Shown: positions 17,649-26,707, counted from the stretch's first letter. The stretch is DNA of 64,000 nucleotides from Desmonostoc muscorum FACHB-395 (GCF_014698035.1 NZ_JACJSF010000016.1:62001-126000), one strand, 5' to 3'. Numbers and translations are program-made. The notes: a model not told the origin generated them from the sequence alone.

Positions 17649-18626
17649 TTATGCTTGAAATATATTTTGGCGATGCCATTGCAGCGCTTCCAGTTCGGGA
17701 AAGTGTTGCTCTTTATTTGGTAGAAGTATTGTTTCACCATTAAAATCTTTTATAGGTTTAGCATGGGGAGATACTTCTTCCAAATTATTGCTAACTATGA
17801 TTTTGTATTGTTCATCTACAGCAAACCAACCCCTATCAAATGCCCAATGATGATTTTTGCAAAGAGCAATTCCATTATGAATTCTACTATCATAGAATTT
17901 TGAAAATGGCTTGATATGTGCGCCATCAACGATGTTTTGAATTACAGATTTAGTAACTTTAAGTCCACAAAAAGCGCATTTGTAATCATAAATATTTACA
18001 ATTGCTTTCCTGAAAAAAGCATTTCTAACTAGTTCTTTTTTTAACTTCCATCTGGGATTAGTATCTAAGTTACTAGACTCAATGATTTTTGCTGTTTTTA
18101 AGGGGACATCTTGAAAATTTTGGTTAATGGTTAAAAAATTTTCAATCGTATTATCTTCAGATGGCAGCCAAGCTGAAACAAGTGCATCAATTAATATTTC
18201 CCTAGAAATTTCATCTTGAATTAAATAAAATAGTTCATCATCCAAATGTGCATAGTCAACATCTTCCTTGAGTTTGGGAATTGTTTGCGGACGACCGCCT
18301 TCATATCCAGAACTATACTTGAGATGCCAAAATTTACCATTATCATTTTTTAGATGAAAAAAAGGAAGAGCAAAATCACTTCCCTTAAAAGTACTAGAAG
18401 CAAGTACTTCCCAATACTTCTTGAAGGTATCAATTAATTCATTTGATATGGTGATATGATTATCTGTGATTAAATCTTGTGTAATTAGGTCAATTATAGA
18501 TAAAAGTAATATGGGTTTATTAAGAGCATCGCCCTTTTTCTGAGTTTTATATACCTTAATACTAGAGAAACATTCACAATAATAAACTAAATTTCGCTGG
18601 TTTGCTGGCTGTTGTGCTTTACTCAT
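17649..18626 (-). CDS. HNH nuclease with an N-terminal domain like sulfur-binding (SBD) modules
   Basis: The C-terminal part is a zinc-supported HNH nuclease: C217-x2-C220, H237 in VDGAHIKPF, H250-N251 in RIHNGIALCKNHHWAFDRGW, then C256 and H259 or H260. The first 150 residues have the pattern NKPILLLSIIDLI (36-48), a helix, then ALPFFHLKNDNGKFWHL (86-102). I recognise this as the general plan of N-terminal domains in COG3440-type restriction nucleases, including the sulfur-binding domains of ScoMcrA-like enzymes. Convergent with dndB and 73 bases downstream of the dnd-associated gene, it is a candidate phosphorothioate-sensing nuclease. That role is inference. Confidence 0.82.
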   Translation of the reverse strand: MSKAQQPANQRNLVYYCECFSSIKVYKTQKKGDALNKPILLLSIIDLITQDLITDNHITISNELIDTFKKYWEVLASSTFKGSDFALPFFHLKNDNGKFWHLKYSSGYEGGRPQTIPKLKEDVDYAHLDDELFYLIQDEISREILIDALVSAWLPSEDNTIENFLTINQNFQDVPLKTAKIIESSNLDTNPRWKLKKELVRNAFFRKAIVNIYDYKCAFCGLKVTKSVIQNIVDGAHIKPFSKFYDSRIHNGIALCKNHHWAFDRGWFAVDEQYKIIVSNNLEEVSPHAKPIKDFNGETILLPNKEQHFPELEALQWHRQNIFQA

Positions 18627-18699
18627 TGTTTCATCTTTATATAAATTACAAGTATTATCTCAGTAAGTTAGTAATTATTAAGCCTGGATTAATAGTAAT

Positions 18700-19173
18700 T
18701 TATGAAAGAAATTTGGTTAAATCAAAATCCTCTTCTTGGGAGTTATCTGGAAACCTTTCATGACTGAGAATCAATAAAATCCTTTCAGAATAATCTACTG
18801 CACCCCGGATTTCTGATTGTAAAATTTCCAGTCCACCATTTGCATATTCTTCAAAAATATAATTACGTTTTTCGTTATTGTTTCCTTCTTCGAGAGATAA
18901 AACTTTTATATCTTGAGTTTCAGCAATTGCTATTAAATTTATTACCGTATTATATCCCCTGACTATAAACTGCTCTTGGGGTATTGGTGATGGTTCCCTC
19001 TTAGAAATCTCTCCCAAAGGCACACGTGTTTTATGCTTTGCACCCAAAGCTGCTGCAAACACAATCACATCAGCAAAAGTGTTAAAAGGCCCTGTTCCAC
19101 CATCTGAAGATGTTAAATCCTTTACCAACTCAGCCTTATCTTTAGCAACCCTGATTCTGCCAGTTTCCGCCAT
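18700..19173 (-). CDS. dnd system-associated protein 4
   Basis: This 157-residue soluble protein begins IRVAKDKAELVKDLTSSDGGTGPFNTFADVIVFAAALGAKHKTRVPL. This matches, from memory, the small 'dnd system-associated protein 4' family. It is mixed alpha/beta without recognisable catalytic residues. It lies immediately upstream of the HNH gene on the same strand (73-base gap) and could be co-transcribed with it. The family is restricted to dnd-containing genomes, so a role in regulation or restriction is likely but untested. Confidence 0.82.
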   Translation of the reverse strand: MAETGRIRVAKDKAELVKDLTSSDGGTGPFNTFADVIVFAAALGAKHKTRVPLGEISKREPSPIPQEQFIVRGYNTVINLIAIAETQDIKVLSLEEGNNNEKRNYIFEEYANGGLEILQSEIRGAVDYSERILLILSHERFPDNSQEEDFDLTKFLS

Positions 19174-19326
19174 TGTTTTAATATCTACATTGTTGCTATT
19201 TTAACCGAAAGTTGGAAGTGATAGTAATTATTAGCGCATTATTTTATACTAGTATGTGGGCGATCGCCAAACAAACAAATTACCCATTAACATAGTCCAT
19301 CCTGCCACTGCGCCTCCGCGTGAAAT

Positions 19327-19896
19327 TTAAATTGATAATTGAACATCCTCATAAACCAAGGAAATTGGAAAGCGGAAATCAACACTAGTTAAATGAACTT
19401 CATCCCCTTCCTCATAAGGATGTAATTCCCAAATCCCTTTGTCATTTATACGAAAGCAATCTAAACTGATTTTTTCAGCATCGATGAGGACATATTCTTG
19501 TAAAGTCTGAATATGCCGATACTGCATAAATTTTTTGCCTCTATCGTAAGCTTCCGTACTAGGGGAAAGAACTTCGACTATTAAACATGGATACTGAATA
19601 AATTTAATCGCTTGTCTATCCCGTTCATCACAACTGACTACAACATCAGGATAATGAAAAGGCCCATTCTCGGTTACGCCTACTTTCGCATCCGCCATAA
19701 AAGCGCGACAAGAACCTCCCCGCAAATGGCTTTTTAATGCTGAAGCTAAATTTAGAGCAATACTGGTGTGAGGAATAGTGCCCCCAGTCATCGCAAAAAC
19801 TTCACCACTGATATATTCGTATTTAATCTCTTGGCGTTCTTCCCATTCTAGATATTCCTGGGGAGACATATAATTTCTGTCTGGACTGGCAACCAT
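19327..19896 (-). CDS. Uma2-family (DUF820) PD-(D/E)XK nuclease-like protein
   Basis: This 189-residue protein has the cyanobacterial Uma2 signature. It starts with MSPQEYLEWEERQEIKYEYISGEV and contains the nuclease core PDVVVSCDERD, then LIVEVLSPSTEAYDRGKKF (E-x-L-S at the ExK-like strand). Such proteins exist in dozens of copies in Nostoc genomes and their function is unknown; a nuclease or antitoxin-type role has been proposed. Its position between Dnd accessory genes need not be functional, since the copies are scattered widely. Confidence 0.92.
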   Translation of the reverse strand: MVASPDRNYMSPQEYLEWEERQEIKYEYISGEVFAMTGGTIPHTSIALNLASALKSHLRGGSCRAFMADAKVGVTENGPFHYPDVVVSCDERDRQAIKFIQYPCLIVEVLSPSTEAYDRGKKFMQYRHIQTLQEYVLIDAEKISLDCFRINDKGIWELHPYEEGDEVHLTSVDFRFPISLVYEDVQLSI

Positions 19897-19958
19897 AACC
19901 TCATTCCTCCCTTTTTCTCAACTTTAACTAAAAATCTCCGCGCCTCCGCGTGAAAAAA

Positions 19959-21857
19959 TCACCCCTCCGTTCTCACCGTCAAAACCTGCGGCGGTGTAGA
20001 ATCTGGAGGATACAAAAAATCCACCTGTACTTCTCGCTTCCCACCCGCCAATATCTTCAGCATCACCAACGGTTCACCCGTTTGTCCCCGACGCTGTACC
20101 AAATGGACATAGCGCGTCTTTTCCACACCATTATCATCGCTGTAACGTACCCGCATCGTTCCCCGAAAGAATATTTGTTCTACACCTGGCTTTAAAAACA
20201 GCAGTCTATCTGTTCCCCCTTCATCCTTCACAGGAGTCTGGATTGATACACTTACCGTCTGGGTTTGATTGGTAATATTTCTGAGGGGTAAAGTCAGATT
20301 GTATTCAACACCATAGTTACTGTGAGCAAAGTAAGCCGTATCAGGATAGCGTTTTAACATCGCTGCACTTTGAATTTGTCCAGTGCTGAGAGTAATTAAA
20401 TGTACAGTTCCCAAAGGGTAAGAAAACGCCTTTCCTAGTTGGGGTATCGTTAATTCAGACACATTAGGATTATCCGTAAGCTGTGTTTGCCATTGCGTTC
20501 CTTGGGAGACACCAGCGACGCGACTAAATACTGTTGGTTCTCTGGGAGGGTCGAGAGGTGTGGGAATGGGGTCACGTTTTCCTGCTAAACTGCCTGTATT
20601 CAGAAGCTTTTGCCACTCAGCTAAAGTGGGTGGAATATTACTATTTTTGACTAAATTTGCGAGATAAACTGGGCTACTACTTGCCAAGCGCATCATCGTA
20701 GTGCGACCGTTAGAAGCAGGAGCCTGTACGGGAATGGGTAAACTAGCTAGGATTTGAGTTTCTTTTGGTTCTATCACCAGCTTTTGGGGGAAAATCCCTT
20801 GTCGGACTCCTTGCAACACATCATTCATTGTGCGATCGCCCGGCCCAGAGTAAACTGTACCTTGGGGATTTTCCACCACATCAGGTAAAGCGATAAACGG
20901 CGCTTCTTTGGTGAGATAACTAGCTGCTTGTAATACTTGCACTGTAACAGGCTCATTTCCTGGATTATGTACAATTATTCCTTGGTAAACAGTGCGGCTT
21001 TGGGCTGATGTTTCCGCCCTAACGATATGATGAGCAAATAAATCAAATCTGCCCTCAAAAGCATAATTTAAATGTGCTGACTGTACTTGTTTCCCATCTG
21101 GGGGGAAAGTTGAGAGTAAAATTCCTTCAGTTGTTACCAGTTCGGGACTATTGCTGTTAAAGGTGGGAATAATATCGAGTTTTCCTGGTAAAGGGCGTAC
21201 TTCTTGCGGATGTACTTCAACTCCGGCAATATATTGTGGGGGAACCGTGTAGATATTTAACGCCCGACATATCAAAGCTGCAACTTCTCCCCTAGTAGCG
21301 CTTTGCAGTGGTTTTAGCTGTTTGACATTGGGATAATTGACAACAATACTATTAATAGTCGCAGATGCGATCGCATTTTGGGCATAGTTAGGAATTTGTC
21401 CCGCATCGTTAAAATATTGTTGTAATATCTGCGTTGGGTTGGATAAAGGGCTGTAATTTTTCCCGCCAGCCACAACACTAATGATTTGGGCGCGAGGAAT
21501 TGGCTGGTTAGGCTGGAAAATCCCACCGGGATAACCAGAAAAAAATCCTTTTTGATAAGCGGTAGAAATTGCTTTATTTGCCCAATAATTACTGGGTACA
21601 TCTTTAAATGACGTAGCAGTGCGTTTCACTGGTGAATCAGGAAAAGCATTTAGCATCAACACTGCTGCTTGGGCGCGTGTCACCATTGCTTCTGGGCGAA
21701 AACTACCATCAGGGTAGCCTGTAATCAGTTTACGCTCCCCTAGTTGCTGCACACAATTTTCTGCCCAATAGCTTTGAGTATCAGAAAAGGCTAAGGCGTT
21801 AGGGGTTGATAGAGTTAAGAGGGAAACGACGACTACTGTAGTTTTTCGGAGGAGCAT
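19959..21857 (-). CDS. SLH-domain exported protein (probable DUF3370 C-terminus)
   Basis: The 632-residue protein has a signal peptide (MLLRKTTVVVVSLLTLSTPNALA). Three S-layer homology repeats follow in about 25-200: FSDTQSYWAENCV..GYPDGSFRPEAMVTRAQA, FKDVPSNYWANKAI..GYPGGIFQPNQPIPRAQI, and a weaker FNDAGQIPNYAQNAI copy. The remaining 420 residues are beta-rich and fit the cyanobacterial DUF3370 type, with LNYAFEGRFDLFAHHI and HSNYGVEYNLTLPLRN. It is expected to attach to cell-wall polymer under the outer membrane. It lies inside the Dnd island but looks unrelated to it. Confidence 0.88.
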   Translation of the reverse strand: MLLRKTTVVVVSLLTLSTPNALAFSDTQSYWAENCVQQLGERKLITGYPDGSFRPEAMVTRAQAAVLMLNAFPDSPVKRTATSFKDVPSNYWANKAISTAYQKGFFSGYPGGIFQPNQPIPRAQIISVVAGGKNYSPLSNPTQILQQYFNDAGQIPNYAQNAIASATINSIVVNYPNVKQLKPLQSATRGEVAALICRALNIYTVPPQYIAGVEVHPQEVRPLPGKLDIIPTFNSNSPELVTTEGILLSTFPPDGKQVQSAHLNYAFEGRFDLFAHHIVRAETSAQSRTVYQGIIVHNPGNEPVTVQVLQAASYLTKEAPFIALPDVVENPQGTVYSGPGDRTMNDVLQGVRQGIFPQKLVIEPKETQILASLPIPVQAPASNGRTTMMRLASSSPVYLANLVKNSNIPPTLAEWQKLLNTGSLAGKRDPIPTPLDPPREPTVFSRVAGVSQGTQWQTQLTDNPNVSELTIPQLGKAFSYPLGTVHLITLSTGQIQSAAMLKRYPDTAYFAHSNYGVEYNLTLPLRNITNQTQTVSVSIQTPVKDEGGTDRLLFLKPGVEQIFFRGTMRVRYSDDNGVEKTRYVHLVQRRGQTGEPLVMLKILAGGKREVQVDFLYPPDSTPPQVLTVRTEG

Positions 21858-21962
21858 TAATAAACTTGAGTATAAACTAAAGCCATTAAAGCATTTTGCG
21901 GGGACTTGAGAAGTTAAAAGGGCGGTTTGTAATCGCCCTGGTTCTAAGTTGACAAGCTGTAA

Positions 21963-24035
21963 TTACCTATCTCGTTCAACTTCCATAATTTCCGTATACT
22001 CAAACTCATTCGGACTTTGTTTCACCAAAGGATATCTTTCTCCACCCAACTCAATATAATCTTGTTCGCAATCTGGCTTAGATGAATAATACGTAAGCAC
22101 ATATTCTTTACCGATTCTCTCTGTCATTTCTGCTTCTACTTCACCCCGCCACTGAGTTTTAGTTACTAAAACTATCAACTGATTCGCTAATTGGGGAATT
22201 GTCTTCGCAATGTGTCGCCGCGAATTCTCATCCAAACTACCAAAGGGTGAATCCATGACAATTGGGAAAGTGCTACTATCGGGAATCATCATAATTTTTC
22301 GTTTCTCACTCCATTCCCTTACTTTGTCAATGATGCTGGCAATAAAGGATAAACTGAGAATCTGATTTTCTCCGGTAGAAGCTGCAACTGGTGCTTCTAT
22401 GCCTGTGGTATTTTCTACTAATGTCAGTTCATATTTATCGCTAATTTTAGGAATATATGGAGTCACAGAAATCTCCATAAATATTTCTTGTACTCGCTTT
22501 TCTAGTTGCAGGCGAAATTGTTGCTCTTGACGATTTTTAACTTCTGTTAACCGTTCGATTGCATCTTGAGTAGCGTTAATTCGTCGCTGTGCTAGGGTTT
22601 GCTTGTCTTCATTCAGCTTTTGCTTGGCGATTTGTTTATTCAAACCTTCAATTTCAGTTGTCAGTTGAGCAATTTGCTGCTGATTTGCACCCTGTTCTCG
22701 ATTTAATTCATCAATTTTACTTTCAATTTCATCTAAACGTTTTTGCAAACTGCTAATTTCTTCATTAGCATCTTTCCGCAACCGTTCTTGAATATTGTCT
22801 AAATCGCCTTCAATTTGAGATATGCTTTGCCTTAACTGATTAATTCTAGTTTGTTCTCTATCAACTTCTTCCCAAAAACCTATGGCTTGCTTATCAATTT
22901 CGTCTACTTGAGCTATCATCCGAATTGCAGTTTCTTCCACCGCCGAAGAACCTGCTTTATTTAGCCACGTACTCACATGAGTATGAGAATGATTACCCTC
23001 ATGTAACTCTGCACCACAAATACAGCGTTGAGAATTGAGTAAATCATTGATAAATTCCCGCGAAATTCCAGAGGTTAACTCGCCGCGCTGCTTCAAATCA
23101 TTGATAATTCCTCGGAACTGTGATGTAGTTTCTGAGAGTAAAACTGTATATCCCCGTGCGGAAATAACTTTTTTTAGCGCTTCCTTAGTTTTTTTATATT
23201 CTTCTTGATTCGCCGCTTTCTGCGATTCTAAATCCTGCCATCTTTCTTGCAATTCCTTAGCGGCGCTCAATTCTCGTAACCGATTACTTGTTTCTTTTTT
23301 AAAAGTTTTTTGATATTCTAACTCTTCTTTAATTTCAGTTTGCCGTTTGGTAATACGTTCGCGTGCGCGTTCTAACTTTTCTTGCTGTCGTAATAGTTGT
23401 TTAATTTCAGAATCACCAATAGCTTTTAACTCATTTTCTAGAGTTTTTTTAGCATCTCCCAAATGTCTGATAGAACGGTTAATTACTTCTACACCCAAGA
23501 AAATTTTTGTAGCTTCGGCAATTTCAGCCTTTTTGTCAGAACGGACTATTTCTTCAATTCGTTCGCCATCAAAGAAAAAATATTGATGTAAAGTAGCGGG
23601 TAAAATTTGATTAATTATATCGTCTGGTTGCTGAGTTGGTATATTCCATTTGCCATCATCTGCACCAACCCACATCGTTAATTGAGTTTTGCCAGCGTCA
23701 AAATCACCTTCGTTTTTATAACCCCGACAGGCGCGTTTAACTCGATAGCGTTTACCCTCATGTTCCCAGCCAATCTCTACCCAACATTCTACAGCTTGAC
23801 CTTTTTGAGCTTCTGCGATTGCACGCTTATTAACTAACTGTTCTATTGATGCAAATGCTGCACTAAATTTTTCATATAATACCCAAGTAAAGGCATTTAG
23901 TAAACTGGTTTTTCCAGAGCCATTATTTCCATGAATAATCGTCGTATTCTGAACATCTCCAGCAGCGAGGAGCATCTCTGGTGTCGTACCATAAAAGGAG
24001 CGAAAGTTGCAGAGCTTGATTGAAGTTAGCTTCAT
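21963..24035 (-). CDS. SMC/DndD-like ATPase with central CxCG motif (second dndD-type gene)
   Basis: The 690-residue protein is an SMC-like ATPase. It has Walker A HGNNGSGKTS (35-44), the FFFDGERIEEI segment (153-163) shared with DndD, and long coiled coils (about 190-300 and 370-530) around a CICG turn at 338-341. It ends with signature STGENQILSLSFIASI and Walker B FPIVMDSPFGSLDE. It differs from the neighbouring DndD in length, hinge and C-terminus. Its ATG overlaps the stop of a 57-codon gene, with a strong GGAGGAGG ribosome-binding site inside that gene. Together with the SF2 helicase upstream it is a plausible restriction or surveillance module of the Dnd locus. Confidence 0.88.
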   Translation of the reverse strand: MKLTSIKLCNFRSFYGTTPEMLLAAGDVQNTTIIHGNNGSGKTSLLNAFTWVLYEKFSAAFASIEQLVNKRAIAEAQKGQAVECWVEIGWEHEGKRYRVKRACRGYKNEGDFDAGKTQLTMWVGADDGKWNIPTQQPDDIINQILPATLHQYFFFDGERIEEIVRSDKKAEIAEATKIFLGVEVINRSIRHLGDAKKTLENELKAIGDSEIKQLLRQQEKLERARERITKRQTEIKEELEYQKTFKKETSNRLRELSAAKELQERWQDLESQKAANQEEYKKTKEALKKVISARGYTVLLSETTSQFRGIINDLKQRGELTSGISREFINDLLNSQRCICGAELHEGNHSHTHVSTWLNKAGSSAVEETAIRMIAQVDEIDKQAIGFWEEVDREQTRINQLRQSISQIEGDLDNIQERLRKDANEEISSLQKRLDEIESKIDELNREQGANQQQIAQLTTEIEGLNKQIAKQKLNEDKQTLAQRRINATQDAIERLTEVKNRQEQQFRLQLEKRVQEIFMEISVTPYIPKISDKYELTLVENTTGIEAPVAASTGENQILSLSFIASIIDKVREWSEKRKIMMIPDSSTFPIVMDSPFGSLDENSRRHIAKTIPQLANQLIVLVTKTQWRGEVEAEMTERIGKEYVLTYYSSKPDCEQDYIELGGERYPLVKQSPNEFEYTEIMEVERDR

Positions 24036-24205
24036 CGCACCTCCTCCTTAATAATGTCCAAAATATTATCATTTATATGGCTGTTAATCTTCTTATCTAG
24101 CCTGCCTTTTTCCAGCTTCCATACCCGCTCAATAATTCGCCGTACCTCCGGCGGAGCGCTGTTTATTGGCTCTTGCACATCATCGATATTCGCATCTTGT
24201 GACAT
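24032..24205 (-). CDS. 57-aa protein translationally coupled to the SMC-like ATPase
   Basis: This short frame begins MSQDANIDDVQEPINSAPPE and continues with VRRIIERVWKLEKGRLDKKI, then ends HINDNILDIIKEEVR. It is charged, with two predicted amphipathic helices and no membrane segment. Its TGA overlaps the ATG of the ATPase gene (ATGA), and the ATPase ribosome-binding site lies in its last codons. Such an overlap strongly suggests co-expression and probably a stoichiometric partner or adaptor. I do not recognise a family. Confidence 0.72.
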   Translation of the reverse strand: MSQDANIDDVQEPINSAPPEVRRIIERVWKLEKGRLDKKINSHINDNILDIIKEEVR

Positions 24206-24532
24206 CTTCAGTTTGGAAATATAGATTTTCTATATTTTAACTTTCTCTAGTAGTGCATTTACCTCCGTAAAGCCACTGTTAGCATTATCTTTAATTTTGC
24301 CAAAACTATTTTTTCAAATTTATAATTTTCTTTGAAAAAAGACTTTATTATTGAATTGTCTTCTGTTTTAATTAATATTAACAATCTAGATCATAATAGG
24401 ATGTAAGTGAAATTTTTAAAGCCACTTATATCCCATTATTATCAAACTCATAATTTTATTATTTCATACTTAATGCTTCTTTTTTCAAAACTCGAAAAAT
24501 TTTACAAAATAATACAACTATATAGTTCATCA
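24206..24532. other. AT-rich intergenic region before the 57-aa gene
   Basis: This 327-base stretch is very AT-rich. It probably contains the promoter of the 57-aa/ATPase pair on the minus strand. I see no open frame with coding character and no clear hairpin terminator behind the helicase gene. Confidence 0.4.
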
Positions 24533-26014
24533 TCAAATATCTAATAAACCATATCGCTTTTGTAAATCAAGTAACTTCATTCTTGCTTCCCCAGCGTTAT
24601 CAGCTAAATCGGCAAACTCTACAAAGCGACGCAATTCCTTTTTCAATAGATTACGTTCGACTTCTATAGTTTCTCTATCTAAATCTGGTGGCAAAACAAT
24701 CATGTCAAATATTGTTGCGCGTTCCTTACCCGGATGAGGACGTAAAACTCGCCCCCGTCGCTGAATAAATTGGCGCGGATTACCAGAACTTGATAAAATC
24801 ACCGCAGTTTGAATTGCTGGAATATCAACACCTTCATCTAAACAACGAATTGCCACTAAACCTTGCAATTCTCCGCTTTCAAATTGATGCCGTAAAATTT
24901 CGCGTTCTTGTAAAGTTGTTTGAGCCGTATAGGTGCTTACCTTGTACCCTAAATCCACCCCCAGAATTTTAGCAACAGCTTTGAGTTGGCGTAGAGATGA
25001 ACGTTGTCCTGCATCTTGGGAACCATCACTACAATAAAAAAGTGTGTGAGTAGTTTCGCGGCGAGTGATCATTAAATCTCGCAAAGCATTTAATTTATTT
25101 TCCGCCGCCCCAATTAATCTTGCTCTTTGCATCAATAACGGCTTTAAATCTTCATTATCTTCAAATCCCACTTCGCCATTTTGTCGATCGCGATAAAGTA
25201 GCGATCGCCCAATTCTTTTAGTTAACTTTAAATAGGCAATACTTTCTGCTTCAGTTAACTCTACTAGCACCGGATAATACAGATAATGTACCAAAGCACC
25301 TTGAGCGATCGCATCCCTCAAGGTAAACTCTGGCTGGAGAACTGGGCCAAAATAATCAAATAAGGATTGCGTACCAAAATCATCAAAATACCTCTCCGGT
25401 GTGGCAGATAAAGCTAGTCTCAACCCAACACTGCGCGGTAAACTTTCTTCTAACTTGGGTGCGCCTAAATTATGCGCCTCATCCCCAATAATCAAAGTTT
25501 TGGCGGGAAAATATTTGAGTTGAGACTGAAACCCATCTCCAATTAAACTAGAGTTCGTAGTAATCACCGTGACAAACCGTTGAGAACCAGAACGCAGATT
25601 ATAAATTTGGGTAGAAAGTTGACTTTGCCAAGTGCGTAAATTCTCAAAAGCTAAGATGGGTTGCAAATTAAATTTTTCACATTCTCGCGCCCATTGGGTG
25701 ACGAGATGGCGGTAGGGACATACCACCACCAGAACTTGTAAATTAATCTGCTGATATAATTCACAAGCGATCGCTAATGCGGTAATAGTTTTACCACTAC
25801 CAGTAGCCATTTTCAGCGTCCCTCTGCCATTGTTGGTAAACCAGCTAGCGATCGCTTGTCGCTGATATTGCCGCAATTGCAAAGACGGAGGCATTCTTGG
25901 GCATCCTGGTAATGGTTGCGTGTGATAACTGCCCTTACTTTCCCTTGCAAACGGTAATTTCAACCGAAAAGTGGGCAGTTGCTGCACTGGATTTTTCGTC
26001 AGGTACATATTCAT
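24533..26014 (-). CDS. SF2 DEAD/DEAH helicase, Dnd-linked restriction enzyme type
   Basis: This 493-residue superfamily 2 helicase has a Q-like motif LRQYQRQAIASW, Walker A ATGSGKT (70-76), DEAH box IIGDEAHNLGAP, motif III LALSATPER, motif V-type CLDEGVDIPAIQTAVIL and motif VI QFIQRRGRVLR. It is compact, like COG1061 (SSL2-type) proteins. From memory, a family of this kind is annotated as the phosphorothioation system restriction enzyme because it co-occurs with dnd. No nuclease motif is visible, so cutting would need a partner (HNH or another). It starts 56 bases after lexA on the same strand, with a tandem repeat in the gap. Confidence 0.85.
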   Translation of the reverse strand: MNMYLTKNPVQQLPTFRLKLPFARESKGSYHTQPLPGCPRMPPSLQLRQYQRQAIASWFTNNGRGTLKMATGSGKTITALAIACELYQQINLQVLVVVCPYRHLVTQWARECEKFNLQPILAFENLRTWQSQLSTQIYNLRSGSQRFVTVITTNSSLIGDGFQSQLKYFPAKTLIIGDEAHNLGAPKLEESLPRSVGLRLALSATPERYFDDFGTQSLFDYFGPVLQPEFTLRDAIAQGALVHYLYYPVLVELTEAESIAYLKLTKRIGRSLLYRDRQNGEVGFEDNEDLKPLLMQRARLIGAAENKLNALRDLMITRRETTHTLFYCSDGSQDAGQRSSLRQLKAVAKILGVDLGYKVSTYTAQTTLQEREILRHQFESGELQGLVAIRCLDEGVDIPAIQTAVILSSSGNPRQFIQRRGRVLRPHPGKERATIFDMIVLPPDLDRETIEVERNLLKKELRRFVEFADLADNAGEARMKLLDLQKRYGLLDI

Positions 26015-26047
26015 TTAGTCATTGGTCATTGGTCATTGGTCATTGGT
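26013..26047. repeat. TCATTGG tandem repeat between lexA and the helicase gene
   Basis: Four to five copies of the heptamer TCATTGG (first unit TCATTAG variant) run through the short gap. They belong to the same class as the repeat before rdgB. There is no obvious terminator here. Confidence 0.8.
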
Positions 26048-26070
26048 ACTTATCTTTCCCATTCCCCAAT

Positions 26071-26676
26071 TCAGTTGTAACCACGCCAAACACCAATGAG
26101 TGAACCTTGTACCTGCACTTGTATAGCGCTGACTTCAATGGGATTGTACTTAGGATTTGCTGGTTTGAGGGTAACGCGATCGCCTTGGCGATAAAAACGT
26201 TTTAATGTTGTACCAAATCCATCTACTCTGGCGGCGACGATGGTGCCATTTTTTAAATGATTTGGTTCTGCTACTGGACGCAGAAATACCACATCACCAT
26301 CAGTAATTAAATCTTCAATCATGCTATCCCCAGCTACGCGCAAAGCGTAAGTTTGGGGAGGTAAATCGAAATTAGAAAAGTCTAAATGATCTACAGCATC
26401 AGTAAACGGTTCTATTAAACCACCAGCCGCGATCGTGCCCAAAATTGGTATACCTTGCTTAACAGGACGCAAAATCCGAATCGTTCGCGCTTGTCCTTCA
26501 GTCCATTCTATATATCCCTTAGTCCGTAAATGTTCTAAACGACTTTGAATTGGTGCTGGTGACTTCAAGTTCATCGCTTGCATCATTTGCCTAATTGAAG
26601 GCGAATGCTGGTGCGTTCTGATGTATTCTGCCAACCATTCGTAAAGTTCTTGTTGAGCTTCCGTTAGACGTTCCAT
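26071..26676 (-). CDS. lexA: LexA repressor
   Basis: I choose the ATG at 26676 (201 aa, MERLTEAQQEL), which matches the family start; upstream codons are out of family. The protein has an N-terminal winged helix (about 1-70, SPSIRQMMQAMNLKSPAPIQSRL) and a C-terminal S24 peptidase domain. The self-cleavage bond A84-G85 (GTIAAGG), Ser118 (GDSM) and Lys159 (TTLKR) are all present, so this LexA should be cleavable, unlike the Synechocystis version that lacks these residues. An SOS box lies 31 bases upstream, which indicates autoregulation. Confidence 0.94.
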   Translation of the reverse strand: MERLTEAQQELYEWLAEYIRTHQHSPSIRQMMQAMNLKSPAPIQSRLEHLRTKGYIEWTEGQARTIRILRPVKQGIPILGTIAAGGLIEPFTDAVDHLDFSNFDLPPQTYALRVAGDSMIEDLITDGDVVFLRPVAEPNHLKNGTIVAARVDGFGTTLKRFYRQGDRVTLKPANPKYNPIEVSAIQVQVQGSLIGVWRGYN

Positions 26677-26707
26677 AAATTTGTGGGAAGTAATTATTAA
26701 TGTCTCT

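Noticed and set aside
9594-24205. Dnd region as a prophage or integrative element
   Set aside because: No integrase, no phage structural gene and no tRNA-flanking direct repeat was found at its borders.
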